This document shows, one piece after another, positions 1-7,005 of a stretch of DNA of 15,168 nt (position 1 is its first letter; each line of letters begins with the position of its first letter). A program made the position numbers and the translations under genes. This DNA comes from JADFNO01 sp965369945 (GTDB lineage Bacteria; Planctomycetota; Phycisphaerae; Phycisphaerales; SM1A02): NCBI GenBank assembly GCA_965369945.1, contig CBDUST010000082.1, positions 1-15,168 of the forward strand, read 5' to 3'. The notes beneath the pieces are model-generated. The model had not been told where the DNA came from and did not search any database. It saw nothing but the letters and a program-made list of their open reading frames with translations.

Positions 1-2
1 GG

Positions 3-479
3 GGACGCCCAGGCCCGATGAAGAAATCTGGCGGTGCCGGGAGCGGTGCTGGTGCGCTGCTTGGAGATCGACTTCGCGTATATTTCAATACCGTCGATGA
101 GAACGTGTATTACAGAAGCCTGGCAATTACCGGGGAAGATTACACCACACTCCCGGAGGTGATCAACTTGATTGGCGCAGCGGGGTTCGACAAGCTGATA
201 ATCGAGACGGTTGGCGCAGGTCAAAACGATGTCGCGATTCGTGAACACGTCGATTGCACCGCGGTGGTTGTCGTGCCGGGCATGGGTGATGCCGTGCAGA
301 TGGATAAAGCTGGGATTCTGGAGATCGCCGACCTGTTTGTCATCAACAAGGCTGACTTCGCCGGCGAAACCAAGCTTCACCGCGAGCTATTGGATATCGC
401 TTCCAACCGCGAAATCTACGAGACGATCGCGACGCAAGGGCAAGGGATTGTCGAGCTGCTGGACGCGCTCTTGGGGTAA
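3..479 (+). CDS. meaB: MeaB/ArgK-type G3E-like GTPase, C-terminal part (5' end outside window)
   Basis: MeaB-type P-loop GTPases act in the cytoplasm and protect or reload methylmalonyl-CoA mutase (or a related B12 mutase) with adenosylcobalamin, in propionyl-CoA metabolism. Numbering from the ATG at 18, I see the family stretch GALLGDRLR (12-20), the switch/G3-like ETVGAGQ (63-69) and the G4 guanine-binding motif NKAD (110-113), ending with the usual GxGIVELLDAL helix. The P-loop that belongs upstream is absent because the window starts inside the gene: the frame is open from base 3 and only 17 bases precede the first ATG, which I take as internal. A genuinely N-truncated gene cannot be excluded. 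The stop is TAA. No mutase gene is visible, so the partner must lie upstream or elsewhere. The family call is firm; the exact mutase partner is inference. Confidence 0.85.
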   Translation, partial: GRPGPMKKSGGAGSGAGALLGDRLRVYFNTVDENVYYRSLAITGEDYTTLPEVINLIGAAGFDKLIIETVGAGQNDVAIREHVDCTAVVVVPGMGDAVQMDKAGILEIADLFVINKADFAGETKLHRELLDIASNREIYETIATQGQGIVELLDALLG

Positions 480-619
480 GTTGCCGCGAGGGAAATGGTG
501 TTTGTGCCCCATGCAGGTCGCTCACGGAGGTTTTCACCGGAATCGGGCACATTTCGACCCTGATTGTCGTTATTCTAGCATCGCCCCTCCCGTATCCCCC
601 AGACACAAAGGATAGTCCT

Positions 620-1696
620 ATGAATCTCGGCAGGAAGCATGTATTCGCCGTGTTGATCGCGGCCGGAATGGCGTTCTCCTCAAGCGCGTTCGCTGACGAT
701 CGAACTGCAGAGGAAATCCTCGAAGACATCAACGGCCTTGCGTATCCGGCGTACGACGGGGAGCGATCCGAAGATAAGGCGTTCATGAAGCGGTTCTTTG
801 AGGTGAGCGGCGCGTTGACTCGACTCAAGGCAGCGTACATCCTCGAGTTGTATCAATCCCATCCGGATCACGAAGAAACCGTCGAACTCATGGGGCAGCG
901 TTGGGCCTCACTCTTTGCCGACGAACAGTTGGGCGAGGTCGTTGCGGCGGAAATGGCTGCCGTCATCAAAGACTCGCCGGATAGTGAGTTGGCCGGTACG
1001 GCGCATTTCACAACTGCGCGAGCTTCAGTTCAGAAGAGTCTGTGGGGAAGTGAGACGTCGAATGTTGATCAAGCAGCTGAAGCAGTAGAGACTTTCATCG
1101 CTGCAATGCCGCAGGATGACCGCGGCGCGCAGCTGCTTGGCTTTCTTGCAAGGGCGCATGAGGACGGTTCGGAAGAGCGGATCGCCGTCAACAAGCGCAT
1201 CGCAAAGGACTATCCGGACAGCTCGGCCGCAAAGTTCATCCTAGGTAAAGATCGCCAGGCCAAGGGGGTCGGCGAGCCGTTCGAGTTGGAATTCACCGAC
1301 GCTATCACCGGCACGACGATTACCAGCGAAGGACTCAAAGGCCAAGTCGTCATTGTTGACTTCTGGGCGACTTGGTGTGGACCTTGTGTGGGCGAGATGC
1401 CGCATATGAAGGAGCTGTACGCCAAGTACCATGACGAAGGGGTCGAGTTCATCGGCATCAGTCTCGACCGATCCGAAGAAGACGGCGGGCTTGAGGCGCT
1501 CAAGAAGTACGTGACCGAGAACGAAATCGCTTGGCCTCAGTACTACCAAGGTAATTGGTGGGACAGCGAGTTCTCAACCTCATGGGGTATCAACGGTATC
1601 CCGACACTCTTTGCCGTCGACAAGAAAGGCAACCTTCACACCGTTCAGGCTCGCGGAAAAGTTGAAGAGTTGATCCACGAACTACTCGCTGATTGA
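620..1696 (+). CDS. Secreted TlpA/ResA-like thioredoxin-fold protein
   Basis: The 358-residue protein opens with a signal peptide (basic MNLGRK, hydrophobic core, likely cleavage after SSAFA near residue 25). Residues about 26-210 are a helical region without a recognised domain, and residues about 215-358 form an AhpC/TSA-Redoxin thioredoxin fold. The redox motif WCGPC places the cysteines at C253 and C256, and the cis-proline loop GINGIPTLF follows. TlpA/ResA proteins are periplasmic or membrane-anchored thiol-disulfide reductases that keep cytochrome c apo-proteins or other exported targets reduced. The substrate here is unknown because no cytochrome biogenesis gene is adjacent. AAAGGA at 607-612, seven bases ahead of the ATG, supports the start. 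The gene stands alone, 140 bases after the MeaB stop, and is closed by the terminator at 1726-1758. I could not pick a convincing promoter in 480-619; TATTCT at 571-576 is a weak -10 candidate. Confidence 0.9.
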   Translation: MNLGRKHVFAVLIAAGMAFSSSAFADDRTAEEILEDINGLAYPAYDGERSEDKAFMKRFFEVSGALTRLKAAYILELYQSHPDHEETVELMGQRWASLFADEQLGEVVAAEMAAVIKDSPDSELAGTAHFTTARASVQKSLWGSETSNVDQAAEAVETFIAAMPQDDRGAQLLGFLARAHEDGSEERIAVNKRIAKDYPDSSAAKFILGKDRQAKGVGEPFELEFTDAITGTTITSEGLKGQVVIVDFWATWCGPCVGEMPHMKELYAKYHDEGVEFIGISLDRSEEDGGLEALKKYVTENEIAWPQYYQGNWWDSEFSTSWGINGIPTLFAVDKKGNLHTVQARGKVEELIHELLAD

Positions 1697-1725
1697 CTCG
1701 CACTAGCCCTATTCAAGACGAAACG

Positions 1726-1758
1726 ACCGGCGGCTGAATCTCCAGCCGCCGGTTTTTT
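1726..1758 (+). terminator. Intrinsic terminator of the thioredoxin gene
   Basis: A perfect GC-rich stem pairs ACCGGCGGCTG (1726-1736) with its complement at 1743-1753 around a six-base loop, followed at once by a T run (1753-1758). It starts 29 bases after the TGA at 1694-1696. This is a textbook Rho-independent terminator and separates the thioredoxin gene from the tricorn gene. Confidence 0.92.
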
Positions 1759-1776
1759 GCAGCCTGCCGGCTGCAA
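1757..1776. repeat. Second small inverted repeat behind the terminator
   Basis: TTGCAGCC (1757-1764) and GGCTGCAA (1769-1776) are perfect complements around a four-base TGCC loop, overlapping the end of the terminator T run. It could be a back-up hairpin or chance. No T run follows, so I do not call it a second terminator. Confidence 0.55.
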
Positions 1777-1886
1777 TTCAACGCCAACACCGCCCGCCTC
1801 GTCAGACAGACCCGCTTCAGTCGGATTCCAGCGCGACACCGTGGCACGGCGCGGTATCCTGCCAGCCGAAGAAATGGAGGCCGATT

Positions 1887-4800
1887 ATGAGCCGGATGAT
1901 GTTGTATTGCGCGATTGTCATTTCGATCTGCAACGGCGCCGTCGAGGCTGCCGAGCTCGGCTACTACAGCCAGCCCGCTTTATTCGGTGACCGGATCGTC
2001 TTCGTCAGTGAGGGCGACCTCTGGACCGCGACCGTCGGCGAATCTGAAGACGGCCCGATCGTTGCGTATCGCCTCACCTCTAGCGATGGGTCGGAATCTC
2101 ACCCCTGTTTCAGTCCCGATGGCCGAATGCTTGCGTTCACAGCCGAGTATGACGGCAACAATGACGTCTATGTGATGCCGATTGACGGCGGCTCGCCCAA
2201 ACGGCTGACATTCCATCCCGATCCCGACCATGCGCTGACGTGGACGCCCGATGGACGACAAGTGCTCTTTCGATCGCAGCGAACCAATCCACTTGGTCGT
2301 TGGGAATTGTGGCGTGTATCTGCGCTGGGCGGCATGCCGATTCGTTATGAGTTTGGCGAATGCTCGATGGCGAGTCTCAGTTCGACAGGTCGGCAGATCG
2401 CCTTTACACGTTGGTCCAACGAGAACTGGACATGGAAGCGCTACCGCGGAGGGACTGCGCCGGAGATATGGATCGGTGACTTGACCGCTCGAACGTTTAC
2501 GAACATTACTGACAACCGAGCGAATGATCTGTTTCCCATGAACGTTCTGGGGCGCCTGTACTTCCTTTCAGATCGCACCGGCACGGCCAACATCTTCTCC
2601 GATTCATCTCGAGGCGGCGACCTCAAGCAGCACACATCGTTCGCGCCGCAGCCGGGCGATCCGACAGCCGTTGATGGGTACGACATCCGCTGGCCCAGTG
2701 CAGACGTGCAGCGACGCGGCACGAGGATTGTCTTCTGTCAAGCCGGCGGGCTGGCCTTGTTTGATGCAGGCGACGAATCGATCACACGTCTGGATGTGCG
2801 CCTGGCCAGTGATCGTGTAGCCAAACGACAGCGGTTCGCCGAGCCGATCGAGACGGCTACGGAGTACGCGCTATCGCCGGACGGGAAGCGCTTACTATTG
2901 GGATCCCGTGGAGAGGTGCTTAGTCTGCCGGTGAAGTCCGGTCTGTCCGTTCAGTTCACGCGCACGTCCTCAGCGAGAGAATGGGGCGCTGGCTATCTCG
3001 GCAACGACCAGGTAATCATGATCTCAGACGCCGCAGGCGAGCAACAGATCGCAATCGCACCCGCTGACGGTTCGTTGCTGCCATCTCTTGTTACCGAAGA
3101 TCGCGAGGCGTGGTTGTTCCCGCCTATCGGCTCGGCCGACGGTGAATGGATCGCCTTTGCTGACAAGACCATGCGGCTGCACGCACTGAACATGGCCACG
3201 TTCGTTCGACGTCAGGTTGACGCCTCTGAGGCGGCGGAGATCACCGATTATCGGTTTTCGCCGGATAGTCACTGGTTGGCGTACACCAAACCGATGCCGA
3301 ACGGCTACGGCATGATCCACATCCACTCGCTGCGCACCGGGCGTTCGTTTGCGGTAAGCGATGGCTTTCACGACGATCGTGAACCGCGCTGGGATCCGGC
3401 AGGTAAGTATCTGTACTTCCTCTCGAGGCGCAAGCTTAATCCCGTGCTCGGCGAGCTTGATCTGGAGCATGTGTACTTCAACTCGACTGTAGTGTGTGTG
3501 GCGCCTCTGACCTCCGACTCGCCGCCTCCGATTCCCGAGTTGGCTCAGGCAGTTGACTTTGATATCGAAACCTGGGCTAAGGGCGAGCCGGGTGATGACG
3601 TTGAATCGGACACCGCAGACGATGAGTTGGCTGAACCGCCTGTCGCCGAAGAGGAATCTGAATGGGCGATGCGCGTCGATACCGAGGGCCTGAGCGATCG
3701 CCAATTCGTCTTGCCGATCGAACCTGGCAACTATCGCCAACTGGAAGCAATGCCCGGTTCGGTGTGTTATCTCTCTGAGCCGGTGGCGAAGCTGCTTGAT
3801 TTCCAGATTCGTCAGACTGGTATTGCCCAGGGTGATGCAACGCTGCACCGGTACGATCTTGTCAAGGAGGAAGATACGGCACTGGCTGAGAAGATCTCCG
3901 GCTACGTTGTCAACGCCAAACGTGATCGAATTGCGCATCCTTCAGTTGATGGGTTCGTCGTTCTCGATCCTACCGGAGCAGCTGAATCCGAGACGGTAAG
4001 TCTGGGTGAAACTCATCTGCGTATCAACATGCCAGATGAATGGAATCACATGTTCGAGGAAGCGTGGCGGCTTCAACGCGATTTCTATTGGGCGCCGAAT
4101 TTCGGCGGCGTGGATTGGCCGGCGATGCGCGAGAAGTACGCTGCTTTGCTGCCGCGCATCGGTACGCGCAAAGAGCTGAGCGATCTCATTGGCCAGATGA
4201 TAGGCGAACTCGGGACGAGTCATACCTATGTCTGGGGCGGTCAACAGCAAGATCGCGCCAAGACCGTCTCGGTCGGTTTGCTCGGGGCGGACATCGCCTT
4301 TGAGAACGGCGGGTTTCGGATCAAGCGCATCCTGCCACGTCAATCATGGGATGAATCGCTTGAGAGCCCGTTGGCTGCGCCGTACCTCGGCGTCACCGAG
4401 GGAAGCGTTATTCATGCCATCAACGGCCAGCAGTTGACAATGCAAACCAATCCGTACGATCTGCTCCAAGACCAGGCGGGCAAGATGATTCAGCTTACGA
4501 TCGCAGACGATCCGACATCACGGCAGAAGACAACCGTTCAGATCAAAGCGCTGTCATCGGAACGCCCATTGCGCTACACCGCGTGGGTCGAGGCGAATCG
4601 TCGGTACGTGGAAGATGCTTCCGACGGAAAGCTTGGATATCTGCACATTCCCAACATGATGGGACAAGGGCTTGTCGCGTTCAGTCGGTATTTCTATCCG
4701 CAGATTGAAAAGAAAGCGCTTGTTGTTGATGTTCGCAACAACGGCGGCGGATTCGTGAGCCAAATGATTATTGAGCGGCTGGGGCGTGAGGTATGGGCGT

Positions 4801-5231
4801 TCATGCAACCGCGCCACGGCCAGATATCGCGATACCCAGCCCGGTCGTTACATGGCCACCTGGCCGTCTTGATTGATCAACACGCCGGCTCAGATGGCGA
4901 CATATTCCCTGAGTCGTTTCGGCTCAACGAACTTGGTCCGCTCATCGGTACGCGCACATGGGGTGGAGTGGTGGGAATTCGCGCGGATAAGCCGTTTGTT
5001 GATTTTGGTCTTTCAACGCAGCCGGAGTTCGCGTGGTGGGAGCCCAAACGCGGCTGGTCGTTAGAAAACGAAGGCGTTTCGCCTGACATTGAAGTGGATA
5101 TCACCCCCAACGATCGAATCGCCGGCCGCGACCCGCAGCTGGATAAAGCGATCGAAGTGCTGCTTGGAAAGCTGGAAGATGATCCAAAGGCGTGGCCGAC
5201 GCCTCCGCCGTTTCCGGATCGCCGGCGTTGA
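1887..5231 (+). CDS. Exported tricorn protease homologue (beta-propellers + PDZ + S41 serine peptidase)
   Basis: The 1114 residues match tricorn protease throughout. There is a signal peptide (MSRMMLYCAIVISICNGAVEA, cleavage near 21), then TolB/WD-type beta-propeller blades with repeated 'SPDG' turns (about 28-690), including an acidic linker near residues 560-595. A helical C1 domain starts at about 715, a PDZ domain spans about 795-890, and the C2 S41 catalytic domain runs about 900-1095. Catalytic residues by comparison with Thermoplasma tricorn: S778-H779 in GTSHTY, nucleophile S1002 followed by D1003 in AGSDGD, and E1060 in LENEGV, so all are present. Tricorn trims peptides to small products; the archaeal enzyme is cytosolic, whereas the signal peptide here implies action outside the cytoplasm. 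GGAGG at 1876-1880, six bases upstream, fixes the start. Stop is TGA. Its own promoter should lie in 1777-1875; I see no strong match. Confidence 0.93.
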   Translation: MSRMMLYCAIVISICNGAVEAAELGYYSQPALFGDRIVFVSEGDLWTATVGESEDGPIVAYRLTSSDGSESHPCFSPDGRMLAFTAEYDGNNDVYVMPIDGGSPKRLTFHPDPDHALTWTPDGRQVLFRSQRTNPLGRWELWRVSALGGMPIRYEFGECSMASLSSTGRQIAFTRWSNENWTWKRYRGGTAPEIWIGDLTARTFTNITDNRANDLFPMNVLGRLYFLSDRTGTANIFSDSSRGGDLKQHTSFAPQPGDPTAVDGYDIRWPSADVQRRGTRIVFCQAGGLALFDAGDESITRLDVRLASDRVAKRQRFAEPIETATEYALSPDGKRLLLGSRGEVLSLPVKSGLSVQFTRTSSAREWGAGYLGNDQVIMISDAAGEQQIAIAPADGSLLPSLVTEDREAWLFPPIGSADGEWIAFADKTMRLHALNMATFVRRQVDASEAAEITDYRFSPDSHWLAYTKPMPNGYGMIHIHSLRTGRSFAVSDGFHDDREPRWDPAGKYLYFLSRRKLNPVLGELDLEHVYFNSTVVCVAPLTSDSPPPIPELAQAVDFDIETWAKGEPGDDVESDTADDELAEPPVAEEESEWAMRVDTEGLSDRQFVLPIEPGNYRQLEAMPGSVCYLSEPVAKLLDFQIRQTGIAQGDATLHRYDLVKEEDTALAEKISGYVVNAKRDRIAHPSVDGFVVLDPTGAAESETVSLGETHLRINMPDEWNHMFEEAWRLQRDFYWAPNFGGVDWPAMREKYAALLPRIGTRKELSDLIGQMIGELGTSHTYVWGGQQQDRAKTVSVGLLGADIAFENGGFRIKRILPRQSWDESLESPLAAPYLGVTEGSVIHAINGQQLTMQTNPYDLLQDQAGKMIQLTIADDPTSRQKTTVQIKALSSERPLRYTAWVEANRRYVEDASDGKLGYLHIPNMMGQGLVAFSRYFYPQIEKKALVVDVRNNGGGFVSQMIIERLGREVWAFMQPRHGQISRYPARSLHGHLAVLIDQHAGSDGDIFPESFRLNELGPLIGTRTWGGVVGIRADKPFVDFGLSTQPEFAWWEPKRGWSLENEGVSPDIEVDITPNDRIAGRDPQLDKAIEVLLGKLEDDPKAWPTPPPFPDRRR

Positions 5232-5236
5232 CTCGC

Positions 5237-5242
5237 TACAAT
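5237..5242 (+). promoter_or_regulatory. Possible -10 element for leaderless mntA-like gene
   Basis: TACAAT (5/6 to the -10 consensus) ends six bases before the ATG at 5249, so initiation at the usual distance would fall on or next to the start codon, giving a leaderless message. There is no Shine-Dalgarno sequence in the 17-base gap, which agrees with this. No good -35 hexamer is present at 16-18 bases upstream (inside the tricorn 3' end), so this remains weak. Confidence 0.3.
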
Positions 5243-5248
5243 ACACCT

Positions 5249-5581
5249 ATGCCCGAGCATGAGAATCAAGGTAAGTTGCGGATCGATCTGCCGCTCCAGC
5301 AATTGGCTACTTTTTGCAAGAAATGGAAGATCGTCGAGTTGTCGGTGTTCGGCTCGGTGTTGCGCGATGACTTCGGCCCGGAGAGCGACATCGACTTTTT
5401 GGCGATGTTCGACCCGGAGTCGGATTGGAGTCTGCTGGATCACGCGCAGATGGAGATCGAACTGATTGATCTACTTGGACGAGAGGTTGACTTGCTCACC
5501 CGCCGGGCTGTCGAACAGAGCTGCAACCCGATGCGCCGCCGGGCGATCCTTTCTAGCGCCCGGACCATCTATGCCGCCTAA
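5249..5581 (+). CDS. mntA: MntA-like minimal nucleotidyltransferase (MNT antitoxin family)
   Basis: This 110-residue protein is a complete minimal nucleotidyltransferase of the pol-beta superfamily. It carries GSVLRDDFGPESDIDF with G35-S36, D47 and D49, and the third carboxylate D81 in REVDLL. In MntA-HepT modules this enzyme is the antitoxin: it transfers AMP groups onto a tyrosine next to the HEPN RNase motif of HepT and so silences it. Here all catalytic residues are intact, but the classical HepT reading frame that overlaps its stop is broken after a few codons (5571-5639), so its present target is uncertain. An upstream in-frame ATG at 5192 would overlap the tricorn gene; I prefer 5249, 17 bases after the tricorn stop, because the conserved family region starts soon after it. 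Stop is TAA. Confidence 0.85.
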   Translation: MPEHENQGKLRIDLPLQQLATFCKKWKIVELSVFGSVLRDDFGPESDIDFLAMFDPESDWSLLDHAQMEIELIDLLGREVDLLTRRAVEQSCNPMRRRAILSSARTIYAA

Positions 5582-5639
5582 TTACGATCATGCGAGCTTG
5601 CACGAAAGGCCGAGGCACGGTCAAGCTCATGAATCCTAG
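5571..5639 (+). pseudogene. Remnant of hepT (first ~11 codons only)
   Basis: An ATG at 5571 overlaps the nucleotidyltransferase stop by 11 bases, the typical MntA-HepT arrangement. Its first residues, MPPNYDHASLH, look like the N-terminus of HepT/DUF86 proteins. The frame then loses resemblance and stops at TAG 5637-5639 after 22 codons. The HEPN body with its RX4HXY motif is not found in any frame behind it. I read this as the stump of a hepT gene whose remainder was replaced by the DNA carrying the next gene. The match is short, so the call rests mainly on position and overlap. Confidence 0.55.
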
Positions 5640-6330
5640 TCTGGCCGAGCCGATTCAGCCCCAGTACCCCGATCTAGCGGTAAACGACCCGATCGAACTG
5701 TACGACGGTGAGCTGGAGGTCCGTTACAACGGAACGGAGGTACGGGCCCCTGGCTGGTTGCGCGTGCATTTCCTTCCATCCCCGCAGACGCGGTTTGAGT
5801 TGCATTCACCAACGGGAGCATGGGAGGCTATGACGCAACCATCGAACTTCCTTAGAGCGGCAAAGCTCTACGTGCCCAAGTACCAGCGGGAGTTGGACTG
5901 TATTGTCACCCATCTGACGCCTAGCTGGAGCGTCCCAGAGTCTTCCCCGAAGCGGTTCACTATCGGGGGAGTGTTATCCGGCTCAGCTGTGACAAATGAC
6001 GCTTCTGCGATATGCAAGCTGCACGTCCCGGTGGTCAATCTCGGGACGTATCGGGGAACCTGGGTCGGCACCACCAAAGAGGAGAACGAGAGTCAGTTGG
6101 TTCATGGATGGGCAGGGCGGCTGGTTCTCCAGGCCGAGTACTGGCGAATCACGCTCGACTCCGGCGTGGACTGCGAGGAGATATTCAAAACTCTCCGGGA
6201 CACCGGCGGGTTCGGAATGACCCACAACGGCATGATCGAGCGAGAGGATCGAAAACCGTTTGGGGCCAAGGAGGCAGATGAGATCCTTTCGGCGCTGAAT
6301 TACTTTCTGTCGTTTTGGCGGGGGCACTAG
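5590..6330 (+). CDS. N-terminal half of a large HEPN-like protein, ended by in-frame TAG
   Basis: I do not recognise a named family. The 246 residues look mostly beta-rich with short helices (for example APGWLRVHFLP, then YVPKYQREL, then a C-terminal helix ILSALNYFLSFWRGH). The frame stops at TAG (6328-6330), but the same frame is open again at once to 7005 with a helical HEPN-like sequence, so this is probably the N-terminal half of one ~470-residue protein. A TGG at the stop would give ...RGHWCGAVAPIGY, a natural continuation. The layout (beta-rich N-terminus, HEPN at the C-terminus) resembles ApeA-type anti-phage proteins, but I claim no homology. The start is uncertain: ATG 5590 overlaps the hepT stump, ATG 5629 (MNPSLAEP) is the alternative, and neither has a Shine-Dalgarno sequence. 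Confidence 0.6.
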   Translation: MRACTKGRGTVKLMNPSLAEPIQPQYPDLAVNDPIELYDGELEVRYNGTEVRAPGWLRVHFLPSPQTRFELHSPTGAWEAMTQPSNFLRAAKLYVPKYQRELDCIVTHLTPSWSVPESSPKRFTIGGVLSGSAVTNDASAICKLHVPVVNLGTYRGTWVGTTKEENESQLVHGWAGRLVLQAEYWRITLDSGVDCEEIFKTLRDTGGFGMTHNGMIEREDRKPFGAKEADEILSALNYFLSFWRGH

Positions 6331-6339
6331 TGCGGAGCA

Positions 6340-7005
6340 GTGGCTCCGATCGGCTACAACACGAACGGGGAGGAGGTGTGGCGACAACTGAATGTCCCTC
6401 GGCTGAGCGCATGGTGCAGGGAAAGAGGATCGTGGTTTTCCGAGCATGTCCCTGCCAACGAACAGGGGCAGGCGTTTGCTGGGTTCTGGACGCTCTGGCA
6501 AGATCAAGAGTGGTCAGAAACTCTCAGAGTCGCGATTCATTGGTACATCGAATCGAACCGCAGATCAGGCGGGATGGAAGGCGCGCTGGTGCTCGCGCAT
6601 TCAGCGCTGGAGATGCTGGCCTGGGCGATATGTGGCGTGAAGGGCAGGATCGTAAGACGCAAGAAGGTCGACCGAATTCATATGTTGTTGAAAGACCTAG
6701 GAGTGCCCACAGAGCTTGGACCTAGGTACGACCAGCTTCAGAAAGCCTCGAAGGAACTGAAGTGGAACGACGGTCCCGAGGCTGTTTCTAAGTTGCGGAA
6801 CTTGATAGTCCATCGGGCGGGGACGAACCTAGATAAATTGAATAGAGTTTCAAATCGGGCGCGGTATGAAGCGTGGCAGCTCGCGCTCGAATACCTTGCG
6901 CTGGTGTTGTTAAAGCAATGCAAGTACAGCGGCCGTTACCTGCCGCGCATGGCAACGGGATGGGCAGGAGCAGTGGAGAAACCGGTACCGTGGGCGGAAG
7001 GCTAG
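6340..7005 (+). CDS. C-terminal half of the HEPN-like protein (RNLIVH motif)
   Basis: This segment is in the same frame as 5590-6330. It is about 221 residues, largely helical, and contains LRNLIVHR, an R-x4-H signature (R153, H158 counted from the GTG at 6340) as used by HEPN-domain RNases. The residue two after the histidine is not tyrosine (H-R-A), so the tyrosine that MntA modifies in HepT (RX4HXY) is absent. The preceding helices (ALVLAHSALEMLAWAI and the run before KWNDGPEAVSKLRN) fit the HEPN four-helix bundle. A separate start would have to be the GTG at 6340, which has no ribosome site, so either this half is silent (pseudogene), it needs read-through of TAG 6328-6330, or the stop is a sequence error. 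Its own TAG stop overlaps the convergent PrpD stop. Confidence 0.6.
   Translation: MAPIGYNTNGEEVWRQLNVPRLSAWCRERGSWFSEHVPANEQGQAFAGFWTLWQDQEWSETLRVAIHWYIESNRRSGGMEGALVLAHSALEMLAWAICGVKGRIVRRKKVDRIHMLLKDLGVPTELGPRYDQLQKASKELKWNDGPEAVSKLRNLIVHRAGTNLDKLNRVSNRARYEAWQLALEYLALVLLKQCKYSGRYLPRMATGWAGAVEKPVPWAEG

Noticed and set aside
343..840. 165-residue minus-strand frame across the MeaB end and thioredoxin start
   Set aside because: It overlaps two supported genes and the thioredoxin signal peptide, with no recognisable motif.
3024..3938. 304-residue open frame on the minus strand
   Set aside because: It lies wholly inside the tricorn gene, whose product is clearly homologous along this stretch; the antisense frame has no recognisable domain and an Arg/His-rich composition typical of shadows.
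5571..7005. Insertion sequence carrying the HEPN-like gene
   Set aside because: No transposase frame, terminal inverted repeats or target duplication could be seen at either edge; replacement by recombination is inferred only from the hepT stump.
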